NCBI GenBank assembly: GCA_007123655.1
Contig: SKKR01000013.1
Location: 1 to 9,409, forward strand
Length of the DNA: 9,409 bases
Reading direction: 5' to 3'
From: Thermomicrobiaceae bacterium
Lineage (GTDB): Bacteria; Chloroflexota; Chloroflexia; Thermomicrobiales; Thermomicrobiaceae
A program made the translations under genes and the position numbers. Below are positions 1 to 6,660 of this stretch, in pieces. Position 1 is the first letter of the stretch. Each line of letters begins with the position of its first letter. The notes under the pieces are model-generated. The model searched no databases, had not been told where the DNA came from, and was given only the letters and a program-made list of their open reading frames with translations.

Positions 1-1410
1 AAAGCCACCCTGGCCGCTCGGGACAGAATTGCCTTCACCGTCAACGATGTCCGGTTCGATCCCGGGAAACGGGAACGTGGCGGACCCGGGTTTCGTCGTC
101 GTGATTCCGGGCAGCGGCGTAATCAGCATGGAGCCGGTCTCGGTCTGCCACCATGTATCGACGATCGGGCAGTTCTCGTTCCCGATATGATTGTGGTACC
201 AGATCCAGGCCTCCGGGTTGATCGGTTCCCCGACCGTACCAAGTAGCCTCAGAGATGACAGGTCGTGCTTTGCCGGGTGTTCGGCGCCCCAGCGCATGAA
301 TCCGCGGATGGCAGTCGGCGCCGTGTACAGCACGGTCACCGCCCGGCGTTCGACGATATCCCAGAAGCGGTCCTGCGCGGGATAGTCTGGCGCGCCTTCG
401 TACATGACCGTGGTGGCCCCGTTGGCAAGCGGACCGTAGACGATGTAGCTGTGGCCCGTTACCCACCCGATGTCGGCTGTGCACCAGTAGATATCGTCAT
501 CTTTCAGGTCGAGCACCCACTTGGACGTGATGTAGGTCCCAAGCAGGTAACCCGCGGTGGTATGAAGCATCCCTTTCGGCGTTCCGGTCGTCCCCGACGT
601 GTAGAGAATGTAAAGCGGGTGCTCCGATTCGAGAGATTCCGGCGGGCAATAGGATCCGTTCGCATCCCGGACCGCGTCATGCCACCAGACATCTCGGCCT
701 TCTCGCATGCGTACGGGGTGGACATGACGCCCCACCCGCTGCACGACCACGACATGCTCGATCGTCGGCGTCTTCTCGATTGCGCGGTCGGCATTGTCCT
801 TCAGTCCGACAACCGAGCCGCGCCGGTAGCCGCCATCCGAAGTGATCAGGACCTTTGCTTCACAGTCGTTGATTCGGTCTGCCAGCGAGTCAGGGCTGAA
901 TCCGCCGAACACGACCGAGTGCGGTGCGCCGATGCGGGCGCACGCGAGCATGATGATCGCAAGCTCCGGGATCATCGGGAGATAGATCGCAACGCGATCA
1001 CCCTTCTTGACCCCCAGCCGCTTCAGCATGTTCGCGGCCTGGTTCACTTCGCGATACAGGTCCTGGTACGTCAGGACGCGCTCGTCGCCGGGTTCACCTT
1101 CCCAGATGATCGCCGCTTTTGTCCGTTTCCAGGACTTGAGATGCCGGTCTACGCAGTTGTACGATACGTTCAGTTTCCCGCCTTCGAACCACTTCACCCA
1201 CGGCGGGTTCCAGTCCATCACGGAATCCCACGGTTGATCCCAGTCGAGTTCGCCGGCAAGTTCCGCCCAGAACGATTCAGGATCCCTGAAGGCCCGCTCG
1301 TAGATCGACGGGTCATTGACGTTCGCCTGGCGAACAAACTCTTCGGACGGAGGAAACGTGCGCGTCTCCGTCAGCAGTCCTTCAATCGTCCCGCCGTTTT
1401 CGTCCACCAT
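1..1410 (-). CDS. acs: Acetyl-CoA synthetase (AMP-forming), N-terminal 470 residues, truncated by window edge
   Basis: The minus-strand frame is open from ATG at 1410 to the left edge, giving 470 of the roughly 650 residues usual for Acs. The enzyme makes acetyl-CoA from acetate, ATP and CoA through acetyl-AMP, releasing AMP and PPi in the cytosol. Visible family marks are [16 protein letters not shown] (165-180), the P-loop-like adenylation motif [11 protein letters not shown] (270-280), [16 protein letters not shown] (313-328), [12 protein letters not shown] (391-402) and WWQTETG (420-426). By alignment to Salmonella Acs, V317, T318, V393 and W421 would form the small acetate pocket, which favours acetate over longer acids. 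The start is supported by an AAAGGAG ribosome site at 1422-1416, five bases away. The mobile C-terminal domain with its regulatory acetylatable lysine lies outside the window. The frame reads through without interruption. No clear promoter is seen in the 150 bases upstream. Product assignment is very secure. Confidence 0.97.
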   Translation of the reverse strand, partial: MVDENGGTIEGLLTETRTFPPSEEFVRQANVNDPSIYERAFRDPESFWAELAGELDWDQPWDSVMDWNPPWVKWFEGGKLNVSYNCVDRHLKSWKRTKAAIIWEGEPGDERVLTYQDLYREVNQAANMLKRLGVKKGDRVAIYLPMIPELAIIMLACARIGAPHSVVFGGFSPDSLADRINDCEAKVLITSDGGYRRGSVVGLKDNADRAIEKTPTIEHVVVVQRVGRHVHPVRMREGRDVWWHDAVRDANGSYCPPESLESEHPLYILYTSGTTGTPKGMLHTTAGYLLGTYITSKWVLDLKDDDIYWCTADIGWVTGHSYIVYGPLANGATTVMYEGAPDYPAQDRFWDIVERRAVTVLYTAPTAIRGFMRWGAEHPAKHDLSSLRLLGTVGEPINPEAWIWYHNHIGNENCPIVDTWWQTETGSMLITPLPGITTTKPGSATFPFPGIEPDIVDGEGNSVPSGQGGF

Positions 1411-1541
1411 CTGGACTCCTTTCGACTGGTATCCTGGCGACTTCCGCCTCGGCCCCTGGCCGCTGTCACGACGTATCAGACACGTTCATCAATACAATGC
1501 GTGCTCCCCGTAGACATCCTAACCGACAATACATGCGCGGA

Positions 1542-1557
1542 AAACCGCATGCGGTTT
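1542..1557 (-). terminator. Perfect 16-bp palindrome after the DUF983 stop codon (weak terminator or operator)
   Basis: AAACCGCATGCGGTTT is a perfect palindrome starting four bases past the DUF983 stop codon and about 130 bp upstream of acs. As RNA it could fold into a 6-bp stem with a CATG loop. On the minus strand it is followed only by TTCC, so it would be a weak Rho-independent terminator. Its position would equally suit an operator site controlling acs. Confidence 0.35.
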
Positions 1558-1560
1558 GAC

Positions 1561-1995
1561 TCATAGTGATCCGGGTGTGCTGTCCGAGTCTCTGAACGGT
1601 TGATCGGTCGGGTTGAACGCTCGATCGAACGCCATCCAGACAGTCTTCGAGAACGGGTAGAAAAACATCGGGAAGATAATAGTGAAGGCGACACCTCCAG
1701 CGATCATCTCCCTGACCGGTGGGTCGGACCAGGTCAGGATGAACGTCGTGATCATCAGGGACACGAACACCAGTTCCGTGACAATGATGTTCGCACCCAT
1801 CGCACCCGTCCAGTACCCTTCCTCCCGCTCGAATCGCAAACCACAATGCGGGCAGGTTATCGATAGCGTAAACCAGTTTTGAAACAGGCCACGCCCACCA
1901 CAGGATGGACACGCTTTGGTCCAGCCGCGCCAGGCGCAGGTCGCGACGGTTGAAAATGAGATACTCGTCTGGTTACTCGGAGAGTTTGTATTCAT
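1561..1995 (-). CDS. DUF983 family zinc-ribbon membrane protein
   Basis: The 144-residue protein has two CxxC pairs, CPSCG (C29, C32) and CPHCG (C48, C51), separated by GRGLFQNWFTLSIT. This is the typical DUF983 zinc-ribbon-like head. Two hydrophobic helices follow, at about 66-88 and 96-115, then a short polar tail. The family's biochemical role is not established. Its members are often found near cytochrome oxidase genes, and here the gene is divergent from coxBACD, so a part in oxidase assembly or function is a reasonable inference. The start is forced: an in-frame TAG lies at 2004-2002 just upstream, and no ATG, GTG or TTG lies between 1995 and the first CxxC. No good Shine-Dalgarno sequence precedes it, so translation may be weak. 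The gene reads in the same direction as acs with a 150-bp gap, so co-transcription with acs is possible. Confidence 0.8.
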   Translation of the reverse strand: MNTNSPSNQTSISFSTVATCAWRGWTKACPSCGGRGLFQNWFTLSITCPHCGLRFEREEGYWTGAMGANIIVTELVFVSLMITTFILTWSDPPVREMIAGGVAFTIIFPMFFYPFSKTVWMAFDRAFNPTDQPFRDSDSTPGSL

Positions 1996-2086
1996 CGATT
2001 GCTATTGCCGGACGTCTCATTGCTCAACGAGTTACAACCACTTCGGGACGGTCGCGATCTGAGGAAGCCGCCTTCCAGAGTATTGC

Positions 2087-2092
2087 ATCATA
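2087..2092 (-). promoter_or_regulatory. Possible -10 box for the DUF983 gene
   Basis: Read on the minus strand, 2092-2087 is TATGAT, five of six matches to TATAAT. No recognisable -35 hexamer lies 16-18 bp upstream. Instead the expected -35 position (about 2110-2115) falls within the tandem TGAGAAACG repeats, an arrangement typical of activator-dependent promoters. It would give a 5' leader of roughly 85 bases. This is a pattern reading only. Confidence 0.3.
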
Positions 2093-2101
2093 TTGGTGAC
2101 G

Positions 2102-2121
2102 TGAGAAACGGATGAGAAACG
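2102..2121. repeat. Tandem direct repeat TGAGAAACG, 11-bp period
   Basis: TGAGAAACG occurs at 2102-2110 and again at 2113-2121, an exact 9-bp repeat with two spacer bases (GA). The 11-bp period places both copies on the same DNA face, as for tandem binding of winged-helix response regulators of the OmpR/PhoB class. The block ends 9 bp upstream of the TATGAT box on the minus strand, overlapping where -35 would be. Confidence 0.45.
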
Positions 2122-2183
2122 AACGTGCTCCTGTCCATCGCTCGATGATTCACGGGATTTTCCCGACTACCACCAGTCGCGTT

Positions 2184-2197
2184 ACGAGTAGACTCGT
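2184..2197. repeat. Short inverted repeat ACGAGT-AG-ACTCGT
   Basis: Two 6-bp arms with a 2-bp centre form a compact dyad about 80 bp upstream of the coxB -35 box. It could be a repressor or activator site. An arm this short can also arise by chance. Confidence 0.25.
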
Positions 2198-2208
2198 GCG
2201 GGCAGAGC

Positions 2209-2245
2209 GTGAAGCACGATCAGGCTCGCAACATTCATGCTTCAC
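2209..2245. repeat. Inverted repeat GTGAAGCA ... TGCTTCAC with 21-bp spacer
   Basis: Perfect 8-bp arms lie at 2209-2216 and 2238-2245. The centre-to-centre distance is 29 bp, nearly three helical turns, so the arms could bind two regulator protomers on one DNA face. The right arm ends 32 bp upstream of the coxB -35 box. No named regulator is recognised. Confidence 0.3.
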
Positions 2246-2277
2246 AACCAGGAAACGGGTCGAGGGGTCAATCCCTA

Positions 2278-2306
2278 GTGACACTCCTTGCGAGTCATTG
2301 TAGGAT
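2278..2306 (+). promoter_or_regulatory. Sigma70-like promoter for coxBACD
   Basis: The -35 box is GTGACA (2278-2283, five of six matches to TTGACA), the spacer is exactly 17 bp, and the -10 box is TAGGAT (2301-2306, four of six matches to TATAAT). Transcription would start near 2313, giving a leader of about 65 bases before coxB. This is the best promoter match in the intergenic region, correctly oriented and placed. Confidence 0.5.
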
Positions 2307-2320
2307 AGTCGCGGTTTTGC

Positions 2321-2351
2321 CCACGGCCGGAAATGCGCGCCCGGCCGGTGG
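2321..2351 (+). promoter_or_regulatory. GC-rich hairpin in the coxB 5' leader
   Basis: CCACGGCCGG (2321-2330) pairs with CCGGCCGGTGG (2341-2351) apart from one bulged G at 2348, around a 10-base loop. It ends 19 bases before the GGAGG ribosome site and has no T-run after it, so it is not a terminator. It may stabilise the mRNA or affect initiation at coxB. Confidence 0.35.
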
Positions 2352-2378
2352 ATAGCGGGAGACGGAACAGGGAGGACC

Positions 2379-3458
2379 ATGGCGGGCTGGATTCGCTGCG
2401 GACGTAGGGTTGTACTAGGTGCGCTCGTCCCCCTGCTGGCGCTCGCGCTCGCGGGCTGCGGCATTACCGGTGGGGAAGTGCAATCCGCCAACGAGACATT
2501 CGCGGACAACGCCGAGTCCATCTGGAACCTCTTCGTTCCCATTTTCTGGTTGTCCGTGGTGATTTTCGTCCTGGTCCAGGGAGCGCTCATCTGGGCTGTG
2601 ATCAAATTCCGCTACCGGGATGGCGATCCTCCGCCGCCGCAGCTTCACGGTAACACCAAGGTCGAGGTCGCCTGGACTATTGCTCCGGCCGTAATCCTTG
2701 CAATCATTCTGGTGCCGACCATTACGACGATCGCGGATCTCGCCTCGGAGCCTGACGAACCGTACACGGTGGACGTTATCGGTCATCAGTGGTGGTGGGA
2801 GTTCGAGTACGAGGACGAAGGCTTCAAGACCGGGAACGTCCTCCACGTGCCGGCTGACCAGCCGATACACCTGCGTATGACCGCGGCAGACGTGATTCAC
2901 AGCTTCTATGCCCCACAACTCTTCGGGAAACAGGACACCATTCCAGGACGGACGACCAACATCTACTTCACACCGGAAGAGCCTGGTGAGTACTACGGGC
3001 AGTGTTACGAGTTCTGCGGACTGCAACACGCCAACATGATGTTCCGGATCGTGGTGCACGAACCCGGCGACTTCGAAGCCTGGGTGGCGGACCAGCAGGA
3101 CGGGGCGCCAGACCCGGAACCGGACACCCTCGAAGCTCGAGGTAAAGAGGTGTTCTTCCAGCCTGGCGCGGCATGCCATGCCTGTCACGCAATCGACGGT
3201 GCGGTGGCGGAAGACGGAACGGAAGCTGTTGCCGAGGTAGGACCGAACCTGACCAACATCGGTGAACGTCCCATTCTCGGTGCCGGTGCACTGGAAAACA
3301 CGCCCGAGAATTTGCATGACTGGATCCGAGACCCACAGGAGTCGAAACCAGGAAACGAGATGCCTTCATTCTCCCAGGACGCGATAAGCGATGAGGATCT
3401 CGAAGCGCTGGTCGCCTATCTCTCCAGTCTGCAATCGGAGCGTGCGGATGCCGACTGA
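2379..3458 (+). CDS. coxB: Cytochrome c oxidase subunit II fused to cytochrome c (caa3 type)
   Basis: This 359-residue subunit takes electrons from cytochrome c into the CuA centre of the terminal oxidase on the outer face of the membrane. A lipoprotein signal peptide with LAGC lipobox (C27) opens the protein. Two membrane helices lie at about 52-75 and 98-118. The tryptophan electron-entry cluster is GHQWWWEF (135-142). The CuA ligands are H174, C209, E211, C213, H217 and M220 in the CxExCxxxHxxM pattern. A C-terminal c-type cytochrome domain (about 251-352) carries CHACH (C266, C269, H270) and a likely axial methionine M328 in NEMPSF. The fused haem c is the hallmark of caa3 oxidases. The start has a GGGAGGA ribosome site at 2370-2376, close to ATG. 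It is the first gene of the operon, 79 bp before coxA. The symbol ctaC is equivalent. All key residues are present. Confidence 0.96.
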   Translation: MAGWIRCGRRVVLGALVPLLALALAGCGITGGEVQSANETFADNAESIWNLFVPIFWLSVVIFVLVQGALIWAVIKFRYRDGDPPPPQLHGNTKVEVAWTIAPAVILAIILVPTITTIADLASEPDEPYTVDVIGHQWWWEFEYEDEGFKTGNVLHVPADQPIHLRMTAADVIHSFYAPQLFGKQDTIPGRTTNIYFTPEEPGEYYGQCYEFCGLQHANMMFRIVVHEPGDFEAWVADQQDGAPDPEPDTLEARGKEVFFQPGAACHACHAIDGAVAEDGTEAVAEVGPNLTNIGERPILGAGALENTPENLHDWIRDPQESKPGNEMPSFSQDAISDEDLEALVAYLSSLQSERADAD

Positions 3459-3537
3459 AAAGCGATCGACGCGCTGGTGGAATGATTGTGATGCGGCACA
3501 GTTGCGGGCCGTCATTCGCGGAAAAGGGGACCGCTAG

Positions 3538-5346
3538 ATGGCACAGGCAGTAGCGGCACGGGAGGAACAGCTTGATCGCTGGGCGGTGATCTGGGATTGG
3601 ATCACCACCTCGGATCACAAGAAGATCGGGCTGCTCTATTTCTGGACCTCGCTCGCTTTCTTCTTCGTCGGCGGGTTCCTGGCACTCGGCGTAAGAAGCC
3701 AACTCGTGGTACCGAACAGTGCCATGATGAGCCCGGAAGTCTACAACCAGTTTTTCACCATGCACGCGCTGGTCATGATCTTCCTGGCGCTGATGCCGAT
3801 GAGTGCTGCGTTCTTCAACTTCATCATTCCACTGCAAATCGGCGCCCGGGACGTGGCGTTTCCCCGGCTCAACTCGTTTAGCTATTGGGTCTACCTGTTC
3901 GGTGGGCTTCTTCTCTGCAGCGGGTTTCTCTTCGGGGCCGCTCCGGACATCGGCTGGACCGGCTATACGTCACTCTCCAGTTCTCAGTACACGCCTGGTA
4001 TGAGCGGTGACTTCTACGTCATGGGACTCCAGGTGCTCGGGTTCTCGACCGTGGCCGCGGGTCTGAATTTCTTCGTGACGATCGTTAACATGCGCGCTCC
4101 GGGAATGTCACTGATGCGCATGCCGGCCTTTGTCTGGATGTCGCTCGTAACGTTCGTGCTGATTCTGCTTGCGTTTCCCGCACTGGCGATTGCCCTGTTC
4201 GCCCTGATGATGGACCGCAACTTCGATACGGTCTTCTTCAGCGCCGCGGACGGGAGCGTGGTGATGTGGCAGCACCTGTTCTGGATCTTCGGGCACCCGG
4301 AGGTCTACATTCTGATTCTGCCCGCGTTCGGAATCATCTCCGAGGTTCTACCGACGTTCTCCCGGAAGCCATTGTTCGGGTACTCGTTCGTGGTGTTCTC
4401 GGGTATCACGATTGCGTTTCTCGGGTTCGGCGTGTGGGTCCATCACATGTTCACAGTCGGAATGGGACCGATACCGAACATGGTCTTTGCGACGACGACC
4501 ATGCTTATCGCGATTCCAACCGGCGTGAAGATTCTGAACTGGCTGGCGACGTTATGGGGTGGATCGATCCGTCTTACCACTGCCATGTTGTTTGCGGTCG
4601 CCTTCGTCGGGATGTTCACCATCGGGGGAATCAGCGGCGTCATGCACGCGGCAGTGCCGATCGATTACTGGCAGCACGATACCTACTTCATCGTGGCGCA
4701 CCTTCACTACGTATTGTTCGGTGGGACGATGTTCGGCCTGATCGCAGGCATCTATTACTGGTTCCCGAAGATGTTCGGCCGTTACATGAACGAGGCGATG
4801 GGCAAATGGCACTTCTGGCTGACGCTCATCGGCTTCAACCTGACGTTCTTTCCGATGCACTTCCTGGGCGTTGACGGGATGCCCCGGCGGATCTACACCT
4901 ACCCGTCCGACTTCGGCTGGGAGCTCTGGAACCTGGTCGCCACCATCGGGGCGTACCTGCTCGGCTTCGCCACTCTGCTGCTCGTCATCAACCTGATCAA
5001 GTCCATTCGCGCCGGACAGGCAGCTCCGAATGACCCCTGGGATGCACGGACGCTCGAATGGACCACAACGTCTCCGCCACAGAAGCACAACTTCGATCGC
5101 ACACCTCAGGTCCGGGCACGGGATGATTTCTGGGACCAGAAGTACAACCGCACCGGCGAGGACGCGGAGGCGGAGGGACCGGAGGAGCACATCCACCTAC
5201 CGCCGGGCTCATACATCCCGCTGCTGGTGGCCTTCGGACTCATGTTGCTTGGCGCCGGCATAATCTTCACACTCTGGCTCAGCGTCATCGGCGGAATCAT
5301 TCTGACGGTTGGCCTCTTCGCATGGGCCTTTGAACCGAACGACTAG
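3538..5346 (+). CDS. coxA: Cytochrome c oxidase subunit I, A1-type, with two extra C-terminal helices
   Basis: The 602-residue catalytic subunit reduces O2 to water at the haem a3-CuB site and pumps protons. Low-spin haem ligands are H76 (TMHALVM) and H390; the high-spin haem ligand is H388 (IVAHLHYVLFGG). CuB ligands are H253, H302 and H303, with Y257 as the cross-linked tyrosine in GHPEVY. E255 in that motif marks family A1. D-channel residues D105 (GARDVAFPRLN), N94 and N112, and K-channel K331 (IPTGVK), are conserved, so proton pumping should be intact. After the twelve core helices a charged linker (about 490-557) leads to two more helices (about 559-580 and 581-598). This matches Bacillus CtaD, where two subunit III helices are carried on subunit I; coxC here is correspondingly short. 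An AAAGGGGA ribosome site (3523-3530) fixes the ATG. The symbol ctaD is equivalent. Confidence 0.97.
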   Translation: MAQAVAAREEQLDRWAVIWDWITTSDHKKIGLLYFWTSLAFFFVGGFLALGVRSQLVVPNSAMMSPEVYNQFFTMHALVMIFLALMPMSAAFFNFIIPLQIGARDVAFPRLNSFSYWVYLFGGLLLCSGFLFGAAPDIGWTGYTSLSSSQYTPGMSGDFYVMGLQVLGFSTVAAGLNFFVTIVNMRAPGMSLMRMPAFVWMSLVTFVLILLAFPALAIALFALMMDRNFDTVFFSAADGSVVMWQHLFWIFGHPEVYILILPAFGIISEVLPTFSRKPLFGYSFVVFSGITIAFLGFGVWVHHMFTVGMGPIPNMVFATTTMLIAIPTGVKILNWLATLWGGSIRLTTAMLFAVAFVGMFTIGGISGVMHAAVPIDYWQHDTYFIVAHLHYVLFGGTMFGLIAGIYYWFPKMFGRYMNEAMGKWHFWLTLIGFNLTFFPMHFLGVDGMPRRIYTYPSDFGWELWNLVATIGAYLLGFATLLLVINLIKSIRAGQAAPNDPWDARTLEWTTTSPPQKHNFDRTPQVRARDDFWDQKYNRTGEDAEAEGPEEHIHLPPGSYIPLLVAFGLMLLGAGIIFTLWLSVIGGIILTVGLFAWAFEPND

Positions 5347-5363
5347 GGCGGAATGGGCGCACG

Positions 5364-5371
5364 AGAAGGGA
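5364..5371 (+). promoter_or_regulatory. Ribosome-binding site deciding the coxC start
   Basis: AGAAGGGA lies nine bases upstream of GTG at 5381. The only longer in-frame option is a TTG at 5309, inside the coxA 3' end, which would add 24 residues that mostly shadow coxA codons in another frame. The site therefore supports GTG 5381. Confidence 0.6.
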
Positions 5372-5380
5372 TACTCATCC

Positions 5381-5992
5381 GTGGCAGCAGCTGACCAACA
5401 TAGCGGTCACGAGGGACACCATACGACGACCGGGATTTCGCACAATAAACTGTTGATGTGGTCGTTCCTGGCGTCGGACTGCATGTTCTTCGGATCGTTG
5501 ATCATGATGTACATGGTCTACCGGCCGGAGATGACGGACCTTGGCGGCCTCGGCCCCAACGATCTGCTCGACATTCCGTTTTCTTCGCTAATGACGTTCG
5601 TGCTCCTGATGAGCAGTCTGGCGTTTGTGCTGGGACTCTCCTCACTCCAGCGCGGCAACGAAGCCGGAATGAGAATCTGGCTGACCACCACCGCCCTTCT
5701 CGGCCTGTTGTTTCTCGGCGGTGAATCGTTCGAGTACATGAAGTTCTATGGCGAAGGACTGTCCATCGGCGAGAATATCTTTGGCACCGCGTACTTCGTG
5801 ACGACCGGCTTTCACAAGATCCACGTCGGAATCGGTGTGATCTGGCTACTCGGGATCGTTGCGATGTCCTATCGCGGAAGGGTGCCGAAAGAACGGTCTG
5901 AGATGGTGGAGATCGCCGGGCTCTACTGGCACTTTGTCGACATTGTCTGGATTGTGATTTTCACGTTCATCTTTCTGGTTCCGTACAGGTAA
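5381..5992 (+). CDS. coxC: Cytochrome c oxidase subunit III, 5-helix form
   Basis: With GTG at 5381 the protein is 203 residues, close to Bacillus CtaE. Subunit III is a core membrane subunit that stabilises the catalytic centre and proton uptake but binds no metal cofactor. Five helices are predicted at about 24-46, 66-88, 98-117, 134-161 and 181-200. Family marks are the conserved acidic site in GGESFEY (E115), TTGFHKIHVGIG (141-152) and YWHFVDIVW (182-190). The two N-terminal helices of 7-helix subunit III are absent, balanced by the two extra C-terminal helices of coxA. The hydrophilic N-terminus is histidine-rich (H7, H10, H13, H14, H21). The gene begins 34 bp after the coxA stop, consistent with operon transcription. 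The symbol ctaE is equivalent. Confidence 0.94.
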   Translation: MAAADQHSGHEGHHTTTGISHNKLLMWSFLASDCMFFGSLIMMYMVYRPEMTDLGGLGPNDLLDIPFSSLMTFVLLMSSLAFVLGLSSLQRGNEAGMRIWLTTTALLGLLFLGGESFEYMKFYGEGLSIGENIFGTAYFVTTGFHKIHVGIGVIWLLGIVAMSYRGRVPKERSEMVEIAGLYWHFVDIVWIVIFTFIFLVPYR

Positions 5993-6083
5993 CCTGGCCG
6001 CCGGCGCCGATGCGAATCGGCAGCTGGAGCCACTGGATACGGAACGTGATGAGCGACACGAATGCGGCGGTAACGGGAAACTC

Positions 6084-6089
6084 AGGGAG
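6084..6089 (+). promoter_or_regulatory. Ribosome-binding site deciding the coxD start
   Basis: AGGGAG sits seven bases before ATG at 6097. Two in-frame upstream ATGs (6010 and 6049) have no comparable site and would add 29 or 16 residues without family resemblance. The 6097 start also gives the usual subunit IV length. Confidence 0.6.
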
Positions 6090-6096
6090 TGGCAAG

Positions 6097-6402
6097 ATGG
6101 CAGAAGAGCACGCACACCATCCATCGGACAGAACGTATCTGAAGGTCGGGTCACTACTGTTCATTCTGACAGCGGTGGAGATCGCCCTGTATTTCGTCGA
6201 GGATGCGTTCGAGTCCGAGTGGAGCCTGTATCTCCTGATCGCCGCCCTGATCATCCTCTCGTCGTTCAAATTCATTCTCGTCGTCATGTACTACATGCAT
6301 CTCAAGTGGGACGACAGGATGTTTTCCTGGTTCTTCCTGGCCGGGATGTTCGTCGCAGCGGCAATTATTCTCGCGATGATGGCGATGTATCGGTACTACT
6401 AG
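6097..6402 (+). CDS. coxD: Cytochrome c oxidase subunit IV (bacterial, CtaF/CyoD-like)
   Basis: This 101-residue protein has three membrane helices (about 14-34, 42-66 and 75-97) and the family motif KFILVVMYYMHLKWD (58-72), where helix 2 ends in a conserved MHLKWD turn. It is the small accessory subunit of haem-copper oxidases, thought to aid assembly or stabilise the CuB region. The N-terminus MAEEHAHHPSD is histidine-rich, as in coxC. It is the last gene of the operon, 104 bp after coxC, the widest internal gap. The 5993-6096 gap contains no other gene. The symbol ctaF is used in Bacillus. Family assignment is strong from the helix pattern, motif, size and position. Confidence 0.9.
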   Translation: MAEEHAHHPSDRTYLKVGSLLFILTAVEIALYFVEDAFESEWSLYLLIAALIILSSFKFILVVMYYMHLKWDDRMFSWFFLAGMFVAAAIILAMMAMYRYY

Positions 6403-6454
6403 ACTCCGGGAGACAGCAACAGCGCGAACGGTACTGGCGGGACCGGCCCGGAGT
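6403..6454 (+). repeat. Inverted repeat directly after coxD
   Basis: ACTCCGGG (6403-6410) starts at the base after the coxD stop and pairs perfectly with CCCGGAGT (6447-6454) across a 36-base loop. There is no T-run after it. It may form a 3' mRNA-stabilising structure ahead of the next hairpin. Confidence 0.35.
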
Positions 6455-6478
6455 TATCGGAGACGACTGTACGCGCGG

Positions 6479-6503
6479 CGCGGCCTCTCAATCGGCCGCG
6501 TTT
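6479..6503 (+). terminator. Probable terminator of the cox operon
   Basis: CGCGGCC (6479-6485) and GGCCGCG (6494-6500) form a perfect 7-bp GC-rich stem with an 8-base loop, followed by TTT and then CGC. The T-run is short, so termination may be incomplete. It lies 77 bp after the coxD stop. Confidence 0.45.
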
Positions 6504-6569
6504 CGCTGCGTGGATAGCGCGCTGACAATGAGATGAGTATGCTTCTTCGGGTGCGCTGAGGCCGGCTTC

Positions 6570-6626
6570 TCTTGTCAGCCAAAGCGCATCATCTATGGAC
6601 TCACATTGAACTCAGTGTCTTGTCAG
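6570..6626. repeat. Repeated TCTTGTCAG motif upstream of hppA
   Basis: TCTTGTCAG occurs at 6570-6578 and 6618-6626, 48 bp apart in the same orientation. The first copy contains TTGTCA (6572-6577), five of six matches to a -35 box; with a 16-bp spacer it could pair with a poor -10 box, TATGGA (6594-6599). A regulator site or a weak hppA promoter are both possible; neither is certain. Confidence 0.25.
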
Positions 6627-6645
6627 GAACGTTCGTTGAACTCAG
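6606..6645. repeat. Direct repeat TTGAACTCAG, 30-bp spacing, before hppA
   Basis: The exact 10-bp sequence TTGAACTCAG is present at 6606-6615 and 6636-6645. An 8-bp palindrome, GAACGTTC (6627-6634), lies between them. The second copy abuts the hppA ribosome site. Same-strand copies about three helical turns apart suggest paired protein binding, or a small local duplication. Confidence 0.4.
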
Positions 6646-6660
6646 GGGAGAGGGGACTTC

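Larger units (their letters stand above)
1996..2378. other. Divergent intergenic region between the DUF983 gene and coxB
   Basis: These 383 bp hold no credible gene: the short open frames lack family features and ribosome sites. They hold, left to right, a possible -10 box for the DUF983 gene flanked by a tandem 9-bp repeat (2087-2121), an inverted repeat around 2184-2197, a longer inverted repeat at 2209-2245, a sigma70-like promoter reading toward coxB (2278-2306) and a GC-rich hairpin in the coxB leader (2321-2351). The density of symmetric elements suggests a regulated divergent promoter region. Confidence 0.6.

Noticed and set aside
1411..1560. Promoter for acs in the gap after the DUF983 gene
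   Set aside because: TAGGAT and TGATAC look like -10 boxes on the minus strand, but neither has an acceptable -35 at 16-18 bp, so I did not call one.
265..1566. Long plus-strand open frame (433 codons) antisense to acs
   Set aside because: It is wholly arginine- and proline-rich, has no family resemblance, and overlays a complete conserved Acs reading frame. Long antisense frames like this arise from codon bias in GC-rich genes.
2112..2303. Possible 63-codon gene in the divergent intergenic region
   Set aside because: It has no ribosome site, has an unremarkable Arg/Ser-rich sequence and overlaps the inverted repeats and the promoter.
2415..3837. Minus-strand open frames of about 290-300 codons under coxB and the start of coxA
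   Set aside because: They mirror conserved coxB and coxA codons, show no domain or plausible hydrophobic pattern, and have no supporting ribosome site.
5309..5380. Longer coxC with TTG start overlapping coxA
   Set aside because: The extra 24 residues mostly reread coxA's tail in another frame, TTG is rare, and a ribosome site precedes GTG 5381.
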